Assembly (NCBI RefSeq): GCF_030398385.1
Contig: NZ_JAOAOQ010000022.1
Location: forward strand, 28,198 to 92,197
Direction of reading: 5' to 3'
DNA from: Aquibium sp. ELW1220
GTDB taxonomy: Bacteria > Pseudomonadota > Alphaproteobacteria > Rhizobiales > Rhizobiaceae
DNA length: 64,000 bases
The translations under genes were made by a program, and so were the position numbers. Below the pieces are notes generated by a model. That model saw only the letters and a program-made list of their open reading frames with translations. It was not told where the DNA came from and ran no database searches. Each line of letters begins with the position of its first letter. Within the stretch, counting starts at the first letter, position 1. Positions 47,101 to 56,299 of this stretch are shown here, piece by piece.

Positions 47101-50100
47101 CGAAGCCGCCGCCGCTACCGGTGCCGTCGAAGCCGGCGCCTTCCGAATAGCCGCCGACGCTGAGGATGAAGCTGTCCTCGCCATTCGGATTCAGTTCGAG
47201 TTCTTCGGCGGTCATCGCGTTGACGCCGCCGCCGCCGCCGACCGACTGGGCGATGAGCCCGATCGATCCGAGGCCGGTGGTGGTGGTCGGGTTCCCGTAG
47301 GTGACGCTCACGGCCTGGCCATCTTCCGACAAAGCGCCGTTGGACCCGAGATCGACGACGACGTCGCTGCCGAAGAAGCTCAGGGCACCCATGACGGTGC
47401 CCATGGCGCCGCCGCCGCCGCCGATGGCCTGGGCAAGCAGGCCGTAGGCCAGGTTGCCGCTGGTGACCGTCGTCTCGCCATTGATGGTGACCGTGACGAT
47501 ACCCTGCGTCCCACCCGTGGGCAGGCATTCCGCGAAGTCGAGGCTCAGGCAGGTCTCGGTGATGCTCTTCGAGCCCAGACTCAGCGTCACGCCGTCCGAG
47601 TCGCCGGCGGCGGTGCCGATCCCGATCGCGAGACCGCCCCAGCCGCCGCTGCCGCCGACGCTCTGGGCGAAGACGGCCGACGAATTCGCGCCGGTCGTCG
47701 TGATGCTGCCGTTGCTGGTGACGGTCACGTCGCCGCCGTTGCCGCCGGCACCGCCGTCGCCGCCGACGGCGCTCTCCATCTTGCCGTTGATGGCGAGACC
47801 ACCGGCTATGCCGCCCGATCCGCCGCCACCGCCAACTGACTGCGCGAAGATGCCGAAGGCGTTGTCGCCGCGCGCAATGATGACGCCGTCATTGTTGACG
47901 ATGACCTCGCCGCCATTGCCGCCCTCGCCGCCACCGCCGCCGCCGACCTCGCTCGAACCGTCCTCGCCGTTCATGGTGACGCCGACCGCGATGGCGAAGC
48001 CGCCATTGCCGCCGCCGCCGCCGACCGACTGGGCAATGATGCCGTGCGAGAAGGCGCCCTGGGTCTCGATGTAACCGAAATTGTCGACCCGCACGTCGCC
48101 GCCGTCACCGCCGCCGCTGCCGTCGCCGCCGACGCTGTTGGCAACGGCCTTGCTGTCTCCGAGCGACGCGGCGATGGAGAAGCCGCCCGATCCGCCGCCG
48201 CCGCCCACCGACTGGGCGAAGACGCCGGCGGCATTGGCCCCGCGCGTGGTGATGGTGCCGTAATTGGTGACGTGGACCTCGCCGCCAGCGCCGCCCTCGC
48301 CGCCACCGCCCCCGCCGACCTCGTTCTCGGCGGCGCCGTCGACGGCGAGGCTCAATCCGCCGGAGAAACCGCCCGTGCCACCGCCGCCGCCGACCGACTG
48401 GGCGAAGACGCCCGCAGCCCCGTCGCCGAAGGTCCGGATCAGCGGGAACAGCAGGTTGTCCTCCGTCCCAACGGTCACCGTCACCATGCCGCCATCGCCG
48501 CCGCCGCTGCCGTCGCCGCCGACGCTGTCGACCTTGGAGTCGGCTTCCAGCGAACCGCCGAAGCCGATCGAGAAGCCGCCATTGCCGCCGCCGCCACCGA
48601 TCGACTGCGCCAGAACGCCGTGCGACAGCGCGCCGAAAGTGGTGATGTCCTCGTTGATCGCGACCGTCACCTCGCCGCCGCCGCCGGCCGCGCCCGCCTT
48701 GCCGCCTACGCTCTTGGTGTCGGCATCCGATTTCGCCGACCCGCCGACGCCGATGGAGAAGGCGCCGTTGCCGCCGCCGCCGCCGACCGACTGGGCAAAG
48801 ACGCCGATCGAATTGTCGGCGCGCGTGACGATGGTGCCGTTGGAGGTGACCTCGACCGTACCGCCGTCGCCGCCGCCCGCTCCGTCGCCGCCCGTCGTGC
48901 TGGCCGACGCGTCCCCTTCGAAGCTGATCGCGACAGCGCCGCTGAACCCGCCAGTGCCGCCGCCGCCGCCGATCGACTGGGCTAGGATGCCATGCGAGCC
49001 CACGCCCGCAGCGATCTCGCGGTCTCCGATCAGCACGAAGTTGCCGCCCGTGATGATGGCGGCGTCGTTGACGACGACGACGTTGCCTGCGTTCTGAGCC
49101 GTTCCACCTGTGCCACCGACCGCGTTGGCATAGGAATCGCTCTGCAGCGAGAAGCTCGCGCCGATGCTGAACCCGCCGCTGCCGCCGCCGCCGGCGACGG
49201 ACTGGGCGAGAATGCCGTGCGACTGCTGACCGCTCGTGGTGATGGAGCCGAAGATGTCGGTCACGGTCACCGTCCCGCTGCCGCCGCCTTCGCCGCCGTC
49301 GCCGCCCATCGCCATGACCGCGGCCATCGACTTGATCGAACCGGAAGCGCCGATGCTGAAGCCGCCGGTGCCGCCGCCGCCGCCGACAGACTGGGCGAGG
49401 ATGCCGACCGCATTGTCACCGGTCGTGCGGATATCGCCGGAATGGTGGACGGTGACGTCGTTGCCTTCCGATCCTTCGCCGCCGGACCCGCCGAAGGATG
49501 CGGCACCCGCCGCCCCCTGCACGCTGAAGGCCAGCGAACCCGAGAAGCCGCCGGTGCCGCCGCCGCCGCCGATCGACTGAGCCAGAATGCCGTTCGAGCC
49601 GTCGCCGCTCGTCGTGATGTTGCCGGTGCTGTCGACCGTCACCACGCCGCCCATCGCGCCCTCGCCGCCATCGCCGCCGAAAGCCAGGCTGGCGGTCGGC
49701 CCCTGGAGCGCGACGCCGAGTGCGACGCTGAACCCGCCATTGCCGCCGCCGCCGCCGATCGACTGCGCCAGGATGCCGTGCGACATGTCGCCTTCGGTCT
49801 GGATGCCCCTTTCGTCGGCGACGTCGCTCACGACCTCGACCGTCCCGCCGGTGTTTCCTTCCCCGCCGGTTCCGCCGAAGCCGAGAGACAGGCTTCCGAC
49901 GATCGCCGCGGAGCCGGAGATGGCGAAGCCGCCCGAACCGCCGCCGCCGCCGATGCTGCTGGCAAGGATGCCGTGTGACTGGGTGCATTCAGCGCAGCCC
50001 GACTGGATCGTCGCGAAATTGTTGACGTCGACCGAACCGCCGGCGCCACCCTTGCCGCCGGTGCCGCCCATGCCGAGCGCCACCGAACCGCCCGTCGAAG

Positions 50101-52303
50101 CCGACACGGCCACCGTGAAGCCGCCGCTGCCACCGCCGCCGCCGATCGACTCGGCCACGATGCCGGAGGAGAACGATCCCTCGGTGATGATCTCGCCATT
50201 GGCCCCTGCGTAGACCACGCCGCCGTCGCCGCCGTCGCCGCCGCTGCCGCCGAATGTCAGGGTGACGTTACCGTAGGGTGCACCCGCCGCGCCGATGGCG
50301 AAGCCGCCCGTGCCGCCACCGCCGCCGACCGACTGCGCCAGAATGCCCGCGGAGCGGTCTCCGCTGGTTTCGATACGCGCAGGGGCCGAAGCCGCGGTAT
50401 TGCCTTCATTGACGACGACTTCACCGCCGTCGCCGCCCTTGCCGCCGCCACCACCGACGGCGACCGTCACGAACACGCCGACGCCCAGCGAATTTCCGCC
50501 CGCGCCGCCGCCGCCGCCGACGCTCTGCGCGAAGATCGCCGTCGAATCGTTCCCTACGGTCGTGATCGCGCCGGAATTGCCGACCGTGACCTTCTTGCCG
50601 CTGCCGCCCTCCGCACCGGATCCGCCGATCGAGACCAGACCGCCCGAGAACCCGCCGTCGCCGCCGCCGCCGCCGACCGACTGGGCGAAGATGCCGCGCG
50701 CGAAGGTGCCCGATGTGATAAGAGCACCGCTGTTGGTGACGGTGACGGTCTCGCCGCCGCCGCCGCCGCCGCCCGCTCCACCGATCGAGACGAGCCCGCC
50801 GGAGACGCCGCCGCTGCCACCACCGCCGCCGACGCTCCGGGCGTAGACTGCATCCGAACGGTCGCCATGGGTGGTGATCCATTGCGCGTTGGTCACCGTC
50901 ACCACGCCGCCGTCGCTCGACGAGCTGCCGCTGCCGCCGATCGAGACCAGACCGCCGGAATTGCCGCCGTCGCCGCCGCCGCCGCCGACCGACTGGGCGA
51001 AGATGCCCTTGGCGTTCTCGCCATGTGACTCGACATGCCCGGCCCCGTCGTTGGTGACGGTCACCGCACCACCCGCTCCGCCGATCGATCCTTCGGCGCC
51101 CAGTGCGACCAGTCCGCCGGCCGAGCCGCCGGACCCGCCGCCGCCACCGATCGACTGCGCCAGGATGCCGTGCGACCCGGCTTCGTCGGTTTCGATGATC
51201 CCCTGATTGTTCACGGTGACGGTGCCGCCGGGTCCGGCGCTGGCGCCGCTGCCGCCGAATGCCACGAGCCCGCCGCCGCTGCCGCCGCTGCCGCCGAATC
51301 CACCGACCGACTGGGCGAAGATACCGATGGAGTAGCTCCCATGGGTGTGGATGTTGCCGAAATTGTCGACGGTCACGGCGGCGCCCGGCGCGGCGATCCC
51401 GCCGCCGCCTGCTTCCGCCCAGATGCCACCCGCGTCGCCGCCGGCGCCGGCCTGGCCGCCGGAGCTCTGCGCAAAGATGCCGTGCGCCGAACCGCCGTCG
51501 GTCGAAATCATCGAATAGCTGGTGATGCCGATCATGCCGCCGCCGGCCGCTGCACCGCCGGTGCCGCCTTCGGCATCGACGCCGCCGGCATCGCCGCCGA
51601 CGCCGCCATTGCCGCCGATGCTCTGGCCGAGAATGCCGTGCGCGAAATCTCCCGACGTGACGATCTCGCCGGAACTGTCGATCGTCACGGTACCGCCCGC
51701 TCCGCCCGCACCGCCGTTGCCGCCGTAGCCGGCAAGGCCGTAGCCGTCGCCGCCGCTGCCGCCGTTGCCGCCGAGGCTGATGCCGACGATGCCCTTGCCA
51801 CCGACCGACGTGATGATGTCGAAGGACCCGCCGACATAGTCGACGGTCAGGTCGCTGACGCCGCCGCCGGCGATACCCGTGTCGCCGTCGCAGACGATCC
51901 CGATGTCACAGTCGTCGCCATTTCCGCCATCGGGTCGCGGCGAGGTGATCAGCGAAACGCCCGCAATCCCGGCAGCCGGCACGATGTCGGTGGTCAGACC
52001 GTTGACGTTCAGCGTGGTGACAGCGGGAGCCGTGAACTGTGCGCCGCCCGCGGGCGGGTCGACGCAGTCCATTGTCGTGCCGGCAGGAACGCAGGCGGCC
52101 CAGGCAACTTCGGCAGAACCAGACAGGAAGAACAGAGCGCATAGAACGGCCAAGGCCGGCAAGAACCGGCTCAACACGGCCGATCGACCGGAAAACCGCA
52201 AGGCGCCGAGGCCCACGACCGCCGCATACATCCGGATCGCCATGCCCGGCCAAGGTCCGTGACCCTCGCGCCGTGCCTCCGGTAACCGCCACGCACTGCG
52301 CAC
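44198..52303 (-). CDS. Giant autotransporter adhesin-like protein, 2701 residues
   Basis: A type Va secretion protein. The GTG at 52303 has an ideal GGAGGT site 5 bases upstream and gives an extended signal peptide of about 69 residues (basic N-region, then FLPALAVLCALFFLSGSAEV), ending near AWA-ACVPAG. The passenger (about 70-2380) is dominated by about 30 Gly-rich repeats centred on GI(L/F)AQS(I/V)GGGGGxGG. A C-terminal autotransporter beta-barrel covers about 2400-2701 (GGEYRREVVEDSPTNEDDW, GFAVGTSEAASS, ...VLAYRF). The last residues run 13 positions past VLAYRF and end Asn-Cys-Phe; a terminal Phe is usual, the tail with Cys is not. Cys pairs also occur early in the passenger. It is probably a surface adhesin or biofilm protein. 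It is monocistronic. Confidence 0.92.
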   Translation of the reverse strand: MRSAWRLPEARREGHGPWPGMAIRMYAAVVGLGALRFSGRSAVLSRFLPALAVLCALFFLSGSAEVAWAACVPAGTTMDCVDPPAGGAQFTAPAVTTLNVNGLTTDIVPAAGIAGVSLITSPRPDGGNGDDCDIGIVCDGDTGIAGGGVSDLTVDYVGGSFDIITSVGGKGIVGISLGGNGGSGGDGYGLAGYGGNGGAGGAGGTVTIDSSGEIVTSGDFAHGILGQSIGGNGGVGGDAGGVDAEGGTGGAAAGGGMIGITSYSMISTDGGSAHGIFAQSSGGQAGAGGDAGGIWAEAGGGGIAAPGAAVTVDNFGNIHTHGSYSIGIFAQSVGGFGGSGGSGGGLVAFGGSGASAGPGGTVTVNNQGIIETDEAGSHGILAQSIGGGGGSGGSAGGLVALGAEGSIGGAGGAVTVTNDGAGHVESHGENAKGIFAQSVGGGGGDGGNSGGLVSIGGSGSSSSDGGVVTVTNAQWITTHGDRSDAVYARSVGGGGGSGGVSGGLVSIGGAGGGGGGGETVTVTNSGALITSGTFARGIFAQSVGGGGGDGGFSGGLVSIGGSGAEGGSGKKVTVGNSGAITTVGNDSTAIFAQSVGGGGGAGGNSLGVGVFVTVAVGGGGGKGGDGGEVVVNEGNTAASAPARIETSGDRSAGILAQSVGGGGGTGGFAIGAAGAPYGNVTLTFGGSGGDGGDGGVVYAGANGEIITEGSFSSGIVAESIGGGGGSGGFTVAVSASTGGSVALGMGGTGGKGGAGGSVDVNNFATIQSGCAECTQSHGILASSIGGGGGSGGFAISGSAAIVGSLSLGFGGTGGEGNTGGTVEVVSDVADERGIQTEGDMSHGILAQSIGGGGGNGGFSVALGVALQGPTASLAFGGDGGEGAMGGVVTVDSTGNITTSGDGSNGILAQSIGGGGGTGGFSGSLAFSVQGAAGAASFGGSGGEGSEGNDVTVHHSGDIRTTGDNAVGILAQSVGGGGGTGGFSIGASGSIKSMAAVMAMGGDGGEGGGSGTVTVTDIFGSITTSGQQSHGILAQSVAGGGGSGGFSIGASFSLQSDSYANAVGGTGGTAQNAGNVVVVNDAAIITGGNFVLIGDREIAAGVGSHGILAQSIGGGGGTGGFSGAVAISFEGDASASTTGGDGAGGGDGGTVEVTSNGTIVTRADNSIGVFAQSVGGGGGNGAFSIGVGGSAKSDADTKSVGGKAGAAGGGGEVTVAINEDITTFGALSHGVLAQSIGGGGGNGGFSIGFGGSLEADSKVDSVGGDGSGGGDGGMVTVTVGTEDNLLFPLIRTFGDGAAGVFAQSVGGGGGTGGFSGGLSLAVDGAAENEVGGGGGGEGGAGGEVHVTNYGTITTRGANAAGVFAQSVGGGGGSGGFSIAASLGDSKAVANSVGGDGSGGGDGGDVRVDNFGYIETQGAFSHGIIAQSVGGGGGNGGFAIAVGVTMNGEDGSSEVGGGGGGEGGNGGEVIVNNDGVIIARGDNAFGIFAQSVGGGGGSGGIAGGLAINGKMESAVGGDGGAGGNGGDVTVTSNGSITTTGANSSAVFAQSVGGSGGWGGLAIGIGTAAGDSDGVTLSLGSKSITETCLSLDFAECLPTGGTQGIVTVTINGETTVTSGNLAYGLLAQAIGGGGGAMGTVMGALSFFGSDVVVDLGSNGALSEDGQAVSVTYGNPTTTTGLGSIGLIAQSVGGGGGVNAMTAEELELNPNGEDSFILSVGGYSEGAGFDGTGSGGGFEMTAEGTVTTENHNAIGIVAQTIGGGGGIGTITVESIVNGGKLLDIVLGGSQHTDGPFVGDAGPASTLTAEEKVTTSGALSHGIVAQSIGGGGGIANVVFLNGLVLGEGVDVALGSGTDGAGGDGGDVTVTAHGVETSGAGAMGIVVQSIGGGGGLAGVYAGGLLMGQDGFSLTPVTIAAGGATEGGDSGDATLYSYGDVRTDGYGAQGIVVQSIAGGGGIVGAGLYGTDVDDPDLRAFAGSVGKPGTAGDVSITQTRNVIVAGEDSIGIFGQSAGGTANGDIDIVIDRNGTEGNGIGLVWASDGTGAAVQFADGNDNLLSSNGTLYAQGSIAAPNVLPLLDGLAILGGDGNEDVFNRARGAGFVDDYALTGGVTRTSNIIGNVDLGGGTNNLTNEAGALFISDDVVKLGTGGYLTNQGFLAPGDRGRVLTTAVGSHLVLADSGFYYLDIDLNQQNVDDTKVTDLITVNETATVDGAGPLLLLSINKAFSDDGYVIVHADGGVTDQGFAPTLTPPAVGFIFSVSVENNPVVGQDLVLLAEKPPFLDLLKDPASGTTDPNVWRMGEGIDAIEQTIDVDDPFNYLVNLLRLQPDHEALGDAVVTLTPHQAPHLFTMTQQRSAEFLDLSASCPAGGGDPDANDRRDCVWADVAGGEYRREVVEDSPTNEDDWRSLAFGVQGVVNDNWAAGFAVGTSEAASSQIRDGDTLSDLKGNIHSASVSADYRNGPFGVTFVAAGSYGAWRARRHVEVGGYEQTYTSFDGIAYDDDDQEYPLFSEKTVAFEGIDGIAKSNPDMLSLNPRLRFSHIHAFDDFEVVSYLDLDGYFMYSRERNETGVGLANLTYPALWQSAFVVTPRLEVNRTVALASGATLSGFVRGGVALSPQDSWSAQTQFIAAPDGLDPIEIVEPFDQARFELEAGLKLYCAESGGNVQVNYGGAFGTSTSQHALKAVLAYRFGGEAGDGTPGNCF
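46261..51800 (-). repeat. About 30 tandem Gly-rich repeats inside the autotransporter
   Basis: Counting by eye gives about 30 copies of a unit of about 55-75 codons. The most conserved part is AQS(I/V)GGGGG(S/T/N/D)GG, preceded by TxGxxSxGI. On the plus strand the core appears as runs of CCGCCGCCGCC followed by GA(C/T)CGACTGNGC. Units near both ends are degenerate (SIGGNGGVGG at the start; QSAGGTANGD at the end). The repeat probably forms one beta-helix turn set each. Confidence 0.85.
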
Positions 52304-52387
52304 GATCTACCTCCGATGCTGCGTCGCCACTCCATGCCGGGCAGGCGCAACTGGCTGATTCTGGATATGGCCCGACGCTAGCACCGC

Positions 52388-52417
52388 CAATACTGCGGTC
52401 AACCACAAGTATTGACC
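52388..52417. promoter_or_regulatory. Overlapping dyads at the autotransporter promoter
   Basis: Two inverted repeats overlap: CAATACT (52388-52394) / AGTATTG (52408-52414), and GGTCAA (52397-52402) / TTGACC (52412-52417). On the minus strand TTGACC (52402-52397) is a -35 candidate; 16 bp on, TAGCGT preceded by TGC resembles an extended -10. A repressor or activator site is likely. Confidence 0.45.
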
Positions 52418-52795
52418 GGTCGTATTCTTTCGTGCGCTTGATTGTGGCCTGTGTCTCCACAGCCACACTTCGCGACGACACCGCGCGCGGCCGATGAGAA
52501 GTCAGTTCTTCCGTTCGGCACCAGGGCCGCCGGCAGGCCGCAGCGACATTTGGCACGGTTGCTGTCGCCGTGACTGTCGGAGCCGATCGTCCGTGTTGGT
52601 CGAGAGGCGTCCAGTCTACGCAACGACATCGAGCACGCTGGTGTCTGCTTGCGCCAACCCGGCCAGATGCACCTTTGCCGTCAAGGGCATGGATCGGGTC
52701 AGAAGGCTGGTGCGGCAAACCTCGATGGCGAGCGGAACAGCGAACCTCTTTGCCATGTTCGCAGGCGCCAGAAGACGCTATGCCATTTCTGGCGA
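52418..52795. other. Intergenic region between autotransporter promoter and tRNA
   Basis: No supported gene. Open frames here lack a ribosome site and family similarity, and those reaching into 52800-52860 translate the tRNA antisense. I see no repeats or hairpins beyond short G+C-rich ones. Confidence 0.5.
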
Positions 52796-52871
52796 TGGTG
52801 GGCCCGGAGGGACTCGAACCCCCAACCAAGCGGTTATGAGCCGCCGGCTCTAACCATTGAGCTACAGGCCC
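52796..52871 (-). tRNA. tRNA with CAT anticodon, probably tRNA-Ile2 (lysidine type)
   Basis: A 76-nt cloverleaf with CCA encoded. Acceptor GGGCCTG pairs with CGGGCCC (one G-T). The D arm contains AGCTCAATGGTTAGAGC. The anticodon stem GGCGG/CCGCT encloses the loop CTCATAA, anticodon CAT. The T arm has GGTTCGAGTCC. The segment CTCATAACCGCTTGGT is close to E. coli ileX rather than metT, so an Ile AUA decoder modified by TilS is favoured over elongator Met. Confidence 0.88.
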
Positions 52872-52981
52872 CACGCAGGCCTGCAATAGTGGCTTTCGCG
52901 GTGGCAGACAAGGCGCGTGCCGCAATCATCACACAATCGCGGCCTAGCGCTCGCCCACGAAACGAAACGGAGATGCAATCC

Positions 52982-53704
52982 ATGCTGCGTGCCCCCCTGC
53001 CCTTCCTCGCCCTGTCTGCCTTCGCGGCCGCGGCGATGCCTGCCGCCGCCCAGGTGCTGCCCGACCCCCGGCCGCGGATTTCGGTGACCGGCGAGGGCGA
53101 ACATTCGATGCGGCCGGACATGGCGCTGCTGTCGTTTGCGGTAATGCGGCAGGCCGAGACCGCGCGCGAGGCGCTGACCGCCAACAACGAGGCGATGGCG
53201 CAGGTGATCGCCGCGCTGAAGGCCGATGGCGTCGCGGACCGCGACCTGCAGACGGCCGGCATCCAGATCAATCCGCGCTACGAATACCCGACCGGCCCGG
53301 ACGGCAGCCAGCGGCAGGTGATGAAGGGATACGAAGTCTCGAACACGCTGACGGTGCGGGTGCGCGACGTCCAGAAGACGGGGGCCATCCTCGACAAGGT
53401 GGTGTCGCTCGGCGTCAACCAGGGCGGCGGCATCTCGTTCACCAATGCCGATCCGGACGGCGCCATCCAGACGGCGCGGCGCGAGGCGGTGACGGATGCC
53501 GTGGCCAAGGCCCGCACCCTGGCACAGGCCGCGGGCGTGGAACTCGGTCCGATCCTGGAGATCACGGAGATGACGTCGCGGCCGCAGCCGATGCCCTACA
53601 TGGCAACGAAGATGCGGGCGGAAGCCGCCGATGCCGTGCCGGTGGAGGCCGGCGAGAACAGCTACCGCGTCGAGGTGACGATGAGCTTCGGCATCACGCA
53701 GTGA
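52982..53704 (+). CDS. SIMPL domain protein (BP26/Omp28-like periplasmic protein)
   Basis: A 240-residue periplasmic protein with a signal peptide (MLRAPLPFLALSAFAAAAMP, cleavage after AAAQ region) and a SIMPL (DUF541) domain. It starts PRISVTGEGEHSMRPDMALL, as in the Brucella BP26/Omp28 immunogen. BP26 forms a 16-subunit channel-like ring; its role is unknown. Of two ATGs, 52982 is preferred since GGAG lies 9 bases before it and directly abuts the first. It diverges from the tRNA gene. Confidence 0.92.
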   Translation: MLRAPLPFLALSAFAAAAMPAAAQVLPDPRPRISVTGEGEHSMRPDMALLSFAVMRQAETAREALTANNEAMAQVIAALKADGVADRDLQTAGIQINPRYEYPTGPDGSQRQVMKGYEVSNTLTVRVRDVQKTGAILDKVVSLGVNQGGGISFTNADPDGAIQTARREAVTDAVAKARTLAQAAGVELGPILEITEMTSRPQPMPYMATKMRAEAADAVPVEAGENSYRVEVTMSFGITQ

Positions 53705-53728
53705 CGGCGCGGCCGGCGACCGGCACCG

Positions 53729-54175
53729 TCACAGTTCCTCGTCGAGCATGTGGTCGAGATATTCGTCCACGTCGACGAGGTCTTCTTCAGAGGCCGTGAT
53801 GCGGCCGCGCACCGAGATGCCGGCGGCATGCACGGTCTCGCGGCTGCCCGACACCAGCGGATGCCAGTCTTCAAGGTCCCTGCCCTCGGCGACCAGCCGG
53901 TAGCCGCAGGTGGACGGCAGCCAGACAATGGTGCGGACGTTCTGCGGCGTCAGCTTCACGCAATCCGAGACCCGGGTCAGCCGGTTGGCGTAGTCGCTGC
54001 ACGCGCACAGCTGCGCGTCGAACAGCCGGCAGCCGACGCTCGTCCAGTGGATCTCGCCGGTGTCCTCGTCTTCCAGCTTGGCCAGGCAGCACTTGCCGCA
54101 GCCATCGCAGAGCGATTCCCATTGCGTCTCGGTCATCGCCTCGAGCGGCGTGGTCTTCCAGAACGGCTTATCCAT
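53729..54175 (-). CDS. YcgN-family cysteine cluster protein (UPF0260)
   Basis: A 148-residue protein. Cys are at 23, 26, 29, 30 (CDGCGKCC), 49, 57, 59 and 72. The N-terminus [19 protein letters not shown] is the family signature. YcgN/YkgJ-like proteins may bind a metal or Fe-S cluster; the function is unknown. Two Met codons (54184, 54175) are possible and neither has a clear ribosome site. It converges with BP26. Confidence 0.9.
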   Translation of the reverse strand: MDKPFWKTTPLEAMTETQWESLCDGCGKCCLAKLEDEDTGEIHWTSVGCRLFDAQLCACSDYANRLTRVSDCVKLTPQNVRTIVWLPSTCGYRLVAEGRDLEDWHPLVSGSRETVHAAGISVRGRITASEEDLVDVDEYLDHMLDEEL

Positions 54176-54330
54176 GCCGCGCATGTCGCGCCCCGGGCCG
54201 CCGCCGTCAAGCGCGCGGCGGCGTTTTTCGGTCGCTGCCGACCGGCCCGCCGGCAGCGGCGGTGGAACCATCCCGCCCGAGCTTGGTTCCTCCCGGCGAA
54301 GGGTCACATTCCGACCGGAGAAAGCATTCC

Positions 54331-56241
54331 ATGAAACATCCCGCACGAATTCTCGCCAGCACCGCGCTCGGCCTCCTGATGGCATCGCAGCCGTCGCTCG
54401 CCGAGACGCCGGCCACCATGACCGCCCCGCTGCTCCTGGCGCAGGCCGACGACACGGAGGCACGCAAGCTCGAAGAGGAACGAGCCGCCCGCGAAGCTGC
54501 CGAGGAAGAGGCAGCTCCCGCGGAAGAGCAGGCCGCACCGCAAGAGGAGGCCGCGCCAGTAGCCGAGCCGGAAGCCCCGGCCGCCGAATCCACCGAGCAG
54601 GAAGCTCCCACCGAGGCCGAGGCGCCGACGCCGGAGCCTGCGCCCGCAGAGGAGCGCGCCCCCGTCGAGGAGGCTGCGCCGGCGGAAGAGGCCGCACCGG
54701 AAGCGGCCGACGAGCCGGCTGCCGCCGAGGAAGCTGCTCCGGCTGCCGAGGAGGCCGCCCCTGCTGCGGAGGAGGCTGCACCAGTTGCCGAAGAGGCTGC
54801 TCCGGCGGCGGAAGAAGCCGCTCCGGCGGCCGAGCCGAGGGCGCGCGGCACTGGTGAGAACCGTGAGAATCGCGGCAATCGCGCGGGTCGCGAGAACCGT
54901 GCCACGCGTGACGCCGCCGAGGGGGAGCCCGCCGCCGAAGAGGCTCCGGCAGCAGACAGCGATGGGGACGCCGCGGCGACGCCACCGGCTGCGGATGCAC
55001 CCCGCGATGCCGAACGCACCGCGGCGCCGGCCGACGACGCCGCATCGGATGAAGATGATGGCGCTTCGGATGCGGAGACGGCCGACCAGGATGCCCTTCC
55101 CGAGAATGCGGCACCCGTTCTCGACAGCGCCAAGGAGCCTGCGGGCGGCGACGGCGACAGCCGGCGCGCCAACCGCCGGGATCGCAACCGCGCCGGCGAT
55201 GCCGCAGAGGCTCCGGCCGAGGATGCGGGGCCTGCGCCGACCAGCGACGAGGATGCCCAGGCTCCGGGGATTCGCGCCGAGGAGGTTCAGCCGATCACCG
55301 CGACCGAGGGTCGCCGCATGGATCGCGACGAGGTGCGCCGCGAACGGTCCGAGCGCCGCGAGCGTCGCGGTCGGCCGGAAGGCTCAGAGGTCGTCCGCGA
55401 GACCGAAGGCCGCGTGGTCATCCAGTTCGGCAGGGAACTGTTCGTCGAGAGCAACGAACTGCCGCGCCTGAGCCGCGACGCGCGCGACGTGTATTACGAG
55501 GAGTTGCCGCGTGGCCGGGTTCGCGAGACCATCGTCCGCCCCAACGGCGCGCAGATCGTCACGATCCGAAATCGCCATGGCGAAATCGTGCGGCGGTCGC
55601 GCATCACCCCGGAGGGCCGCGAGATCGTGCTGTCCTATGTGGCGGAGGAAAACTGGGACCGCGAGCGGGATTGGCGCGATCCGGGCGAGGAGCTGCCGCC
55701 GCTGCAGCTTAACATCCCGGTTCGCGAGTACATCCTCGATGCCGGGCGCGTGAACGACGTCGACAGCTACTATGACTTCCTCGACCAGCCGCCGGTCGAG
55801 CGGGCGCGTCGCCTCTATTCCGTGGACGAGGTCAAGCGGTCGGCACGGCTGCGCGATACGGTGCGGCGCGTCGATCTCGACACCATCACGTTTGCCACGG
55901 GCTCTGCCGATATCTCGCGATCGGAGGTGGATGAACTCGAGGGCATCGCGGATGCCATGCTGCGCCTGCTCGACGAGAACCCCGCCGAGACCTTCCTGAT
56001 CGAGGGCCACACCGACGCCGTCGGCTCCGACATCTCCAACCTCGCTCTGTCGGATGCGAGGGCCGAGAGTGCTGCGTCCGCTCTCACCCAGACTTACGGG
56101 ATTCCGCCGGAAAACCTGGTCACGCAGGGCTATGGCGAGCGCTACCTGAAGGTCTCGACCGAGGGTGCCTCGCGCGAAAACCGGCGCGTCGCGATCCGTC
56201 GCATCACGCCGCTGGTAACTCCGGTCGCCAGCGCCCAGTAA
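54331..56241 (+). CDS. OmpA family protein with long Ala/Glu/Pro-rich region
   Basis: A 636-residue exported protein. Signal peptide is 1-24 ([10 protein letters not shown] start, cleavage near PSLA). Residues about 40-350 are low-complexity Ala/Glu/Pro (repeats like [12 protein letters not shown]) with Arg/Asp-rich parts. A middle domain covers about 375-490. A C-terminal OmpA-like peptidoglycan-binding domain covers about 515-627 ([31 protein letters not shown]). It likely ties the envelope to peptidoglycan, the disordered part spanning the periplasm. It is followed by a strong terminator. Confidence 0.88.
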   Translation: MKHPARILASTALGLLMASQPSLAETPATMTAPLLLAQADDTEARKLEEERAAREAAEEEAAPAEEQAAPQEEAAPVAEPEAPAAESTEQEAPTEAEAPTPEPAPAEERAPVEEAAPAEEAAPEAADEPAAAEEAAPAAEEAAPAAEEAAPVAEEAAPAAEEAAPAAEPRARGTGENRENRGNRAGRENRATRDAAEGEPAAEEAPAADSDGDAAATPPAADAPRDAERTAAPADDAASDEDDGASDAETADQDALPENAAPVLDSAKEPAGGDGDSRRANRRDRNRAGDAAEAPAEDAGPAPTSDEDAQAPGIRAEEVQPITATEGRRMDRDEVRRERSERRERRGRPEGSEVVRETEGRVVIQFGRELFVESNELPRLSRDARDVYYEELPRGRVRETIVRPNGAQIVTIRNRHGEIVRRSRITPEGREIVLSYVAEENWDRERDWRDPGEELPPLQLNIPVREYILDAGRVNDVDSYYDFLDQPPVERARRLYSVDEVKRSARLRDTVRRVDLDTITFATGSADISRSEVDELEGIADAMLRLLDENPAETFLIEGHTDAVGSDISNLALSDARAESAASALTQTYGIPPENLVTQGYGERYLKVSTEGASRENRRVAIRRITPLVTPVASAQ

Positions 56242-56261
56242 AAGCCACGACCGAACGGAAG

Positions 56262-56299
56262 AACGTGCGGCGCGACCATCGCGCCGCACGTTTTCGTTT
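56262..56299 (+). terminator. Strong rho-independent terminator after the OmpA-family gene
   Basis: A perfect 14-bp stem, AACGTGCGGCGCGA (56262-56275) with TCGCGCCGCACGTT (56279-56292), has a 3-nt loop and the tail TTCGTTT. It is 20 bases after the stop. The following 237 bases to the Nudix gene hold only an unremarkable leader. Confidence 0.9.

Noticed and set aside
44270..49978. Long plus-strand open frames opposite the autotransporter (up to 788 codons)
   Set aside because: They are shadows caused by GGC/GCC-rich codons of the repeats. They lack ribosome sites, have low-complexity Pro/Ala/Asp products, and the minus-strand frame has a signal peptide, repeats and barrel.
46261..51800. Regularly spaced DNA repeats that could suggest a CRISPR array
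   Set aside because: They are in frame within a coding sequence, of unequal spacing, and encode a Gly-rich protein repeat. There are no cas genes.
52570..52853. Small proteins ending in PEGLEPPTKRL or TRTPNQAVMSRRL
   Set aside because: These are well-known artefacts: antisense translation of the tRNA at 52796-52871. The same applies to the frame with [15 protein letters not shown] opposite tRNA-Leu at 61451-61535.
52796..52871. Elongator tRNA-Met
   Set aside because: The anticodon CAT fits Met too, but the anticodon arm and the CGCTTGGT stretch match Ile2-type tRNAs better. Not fully excluded.
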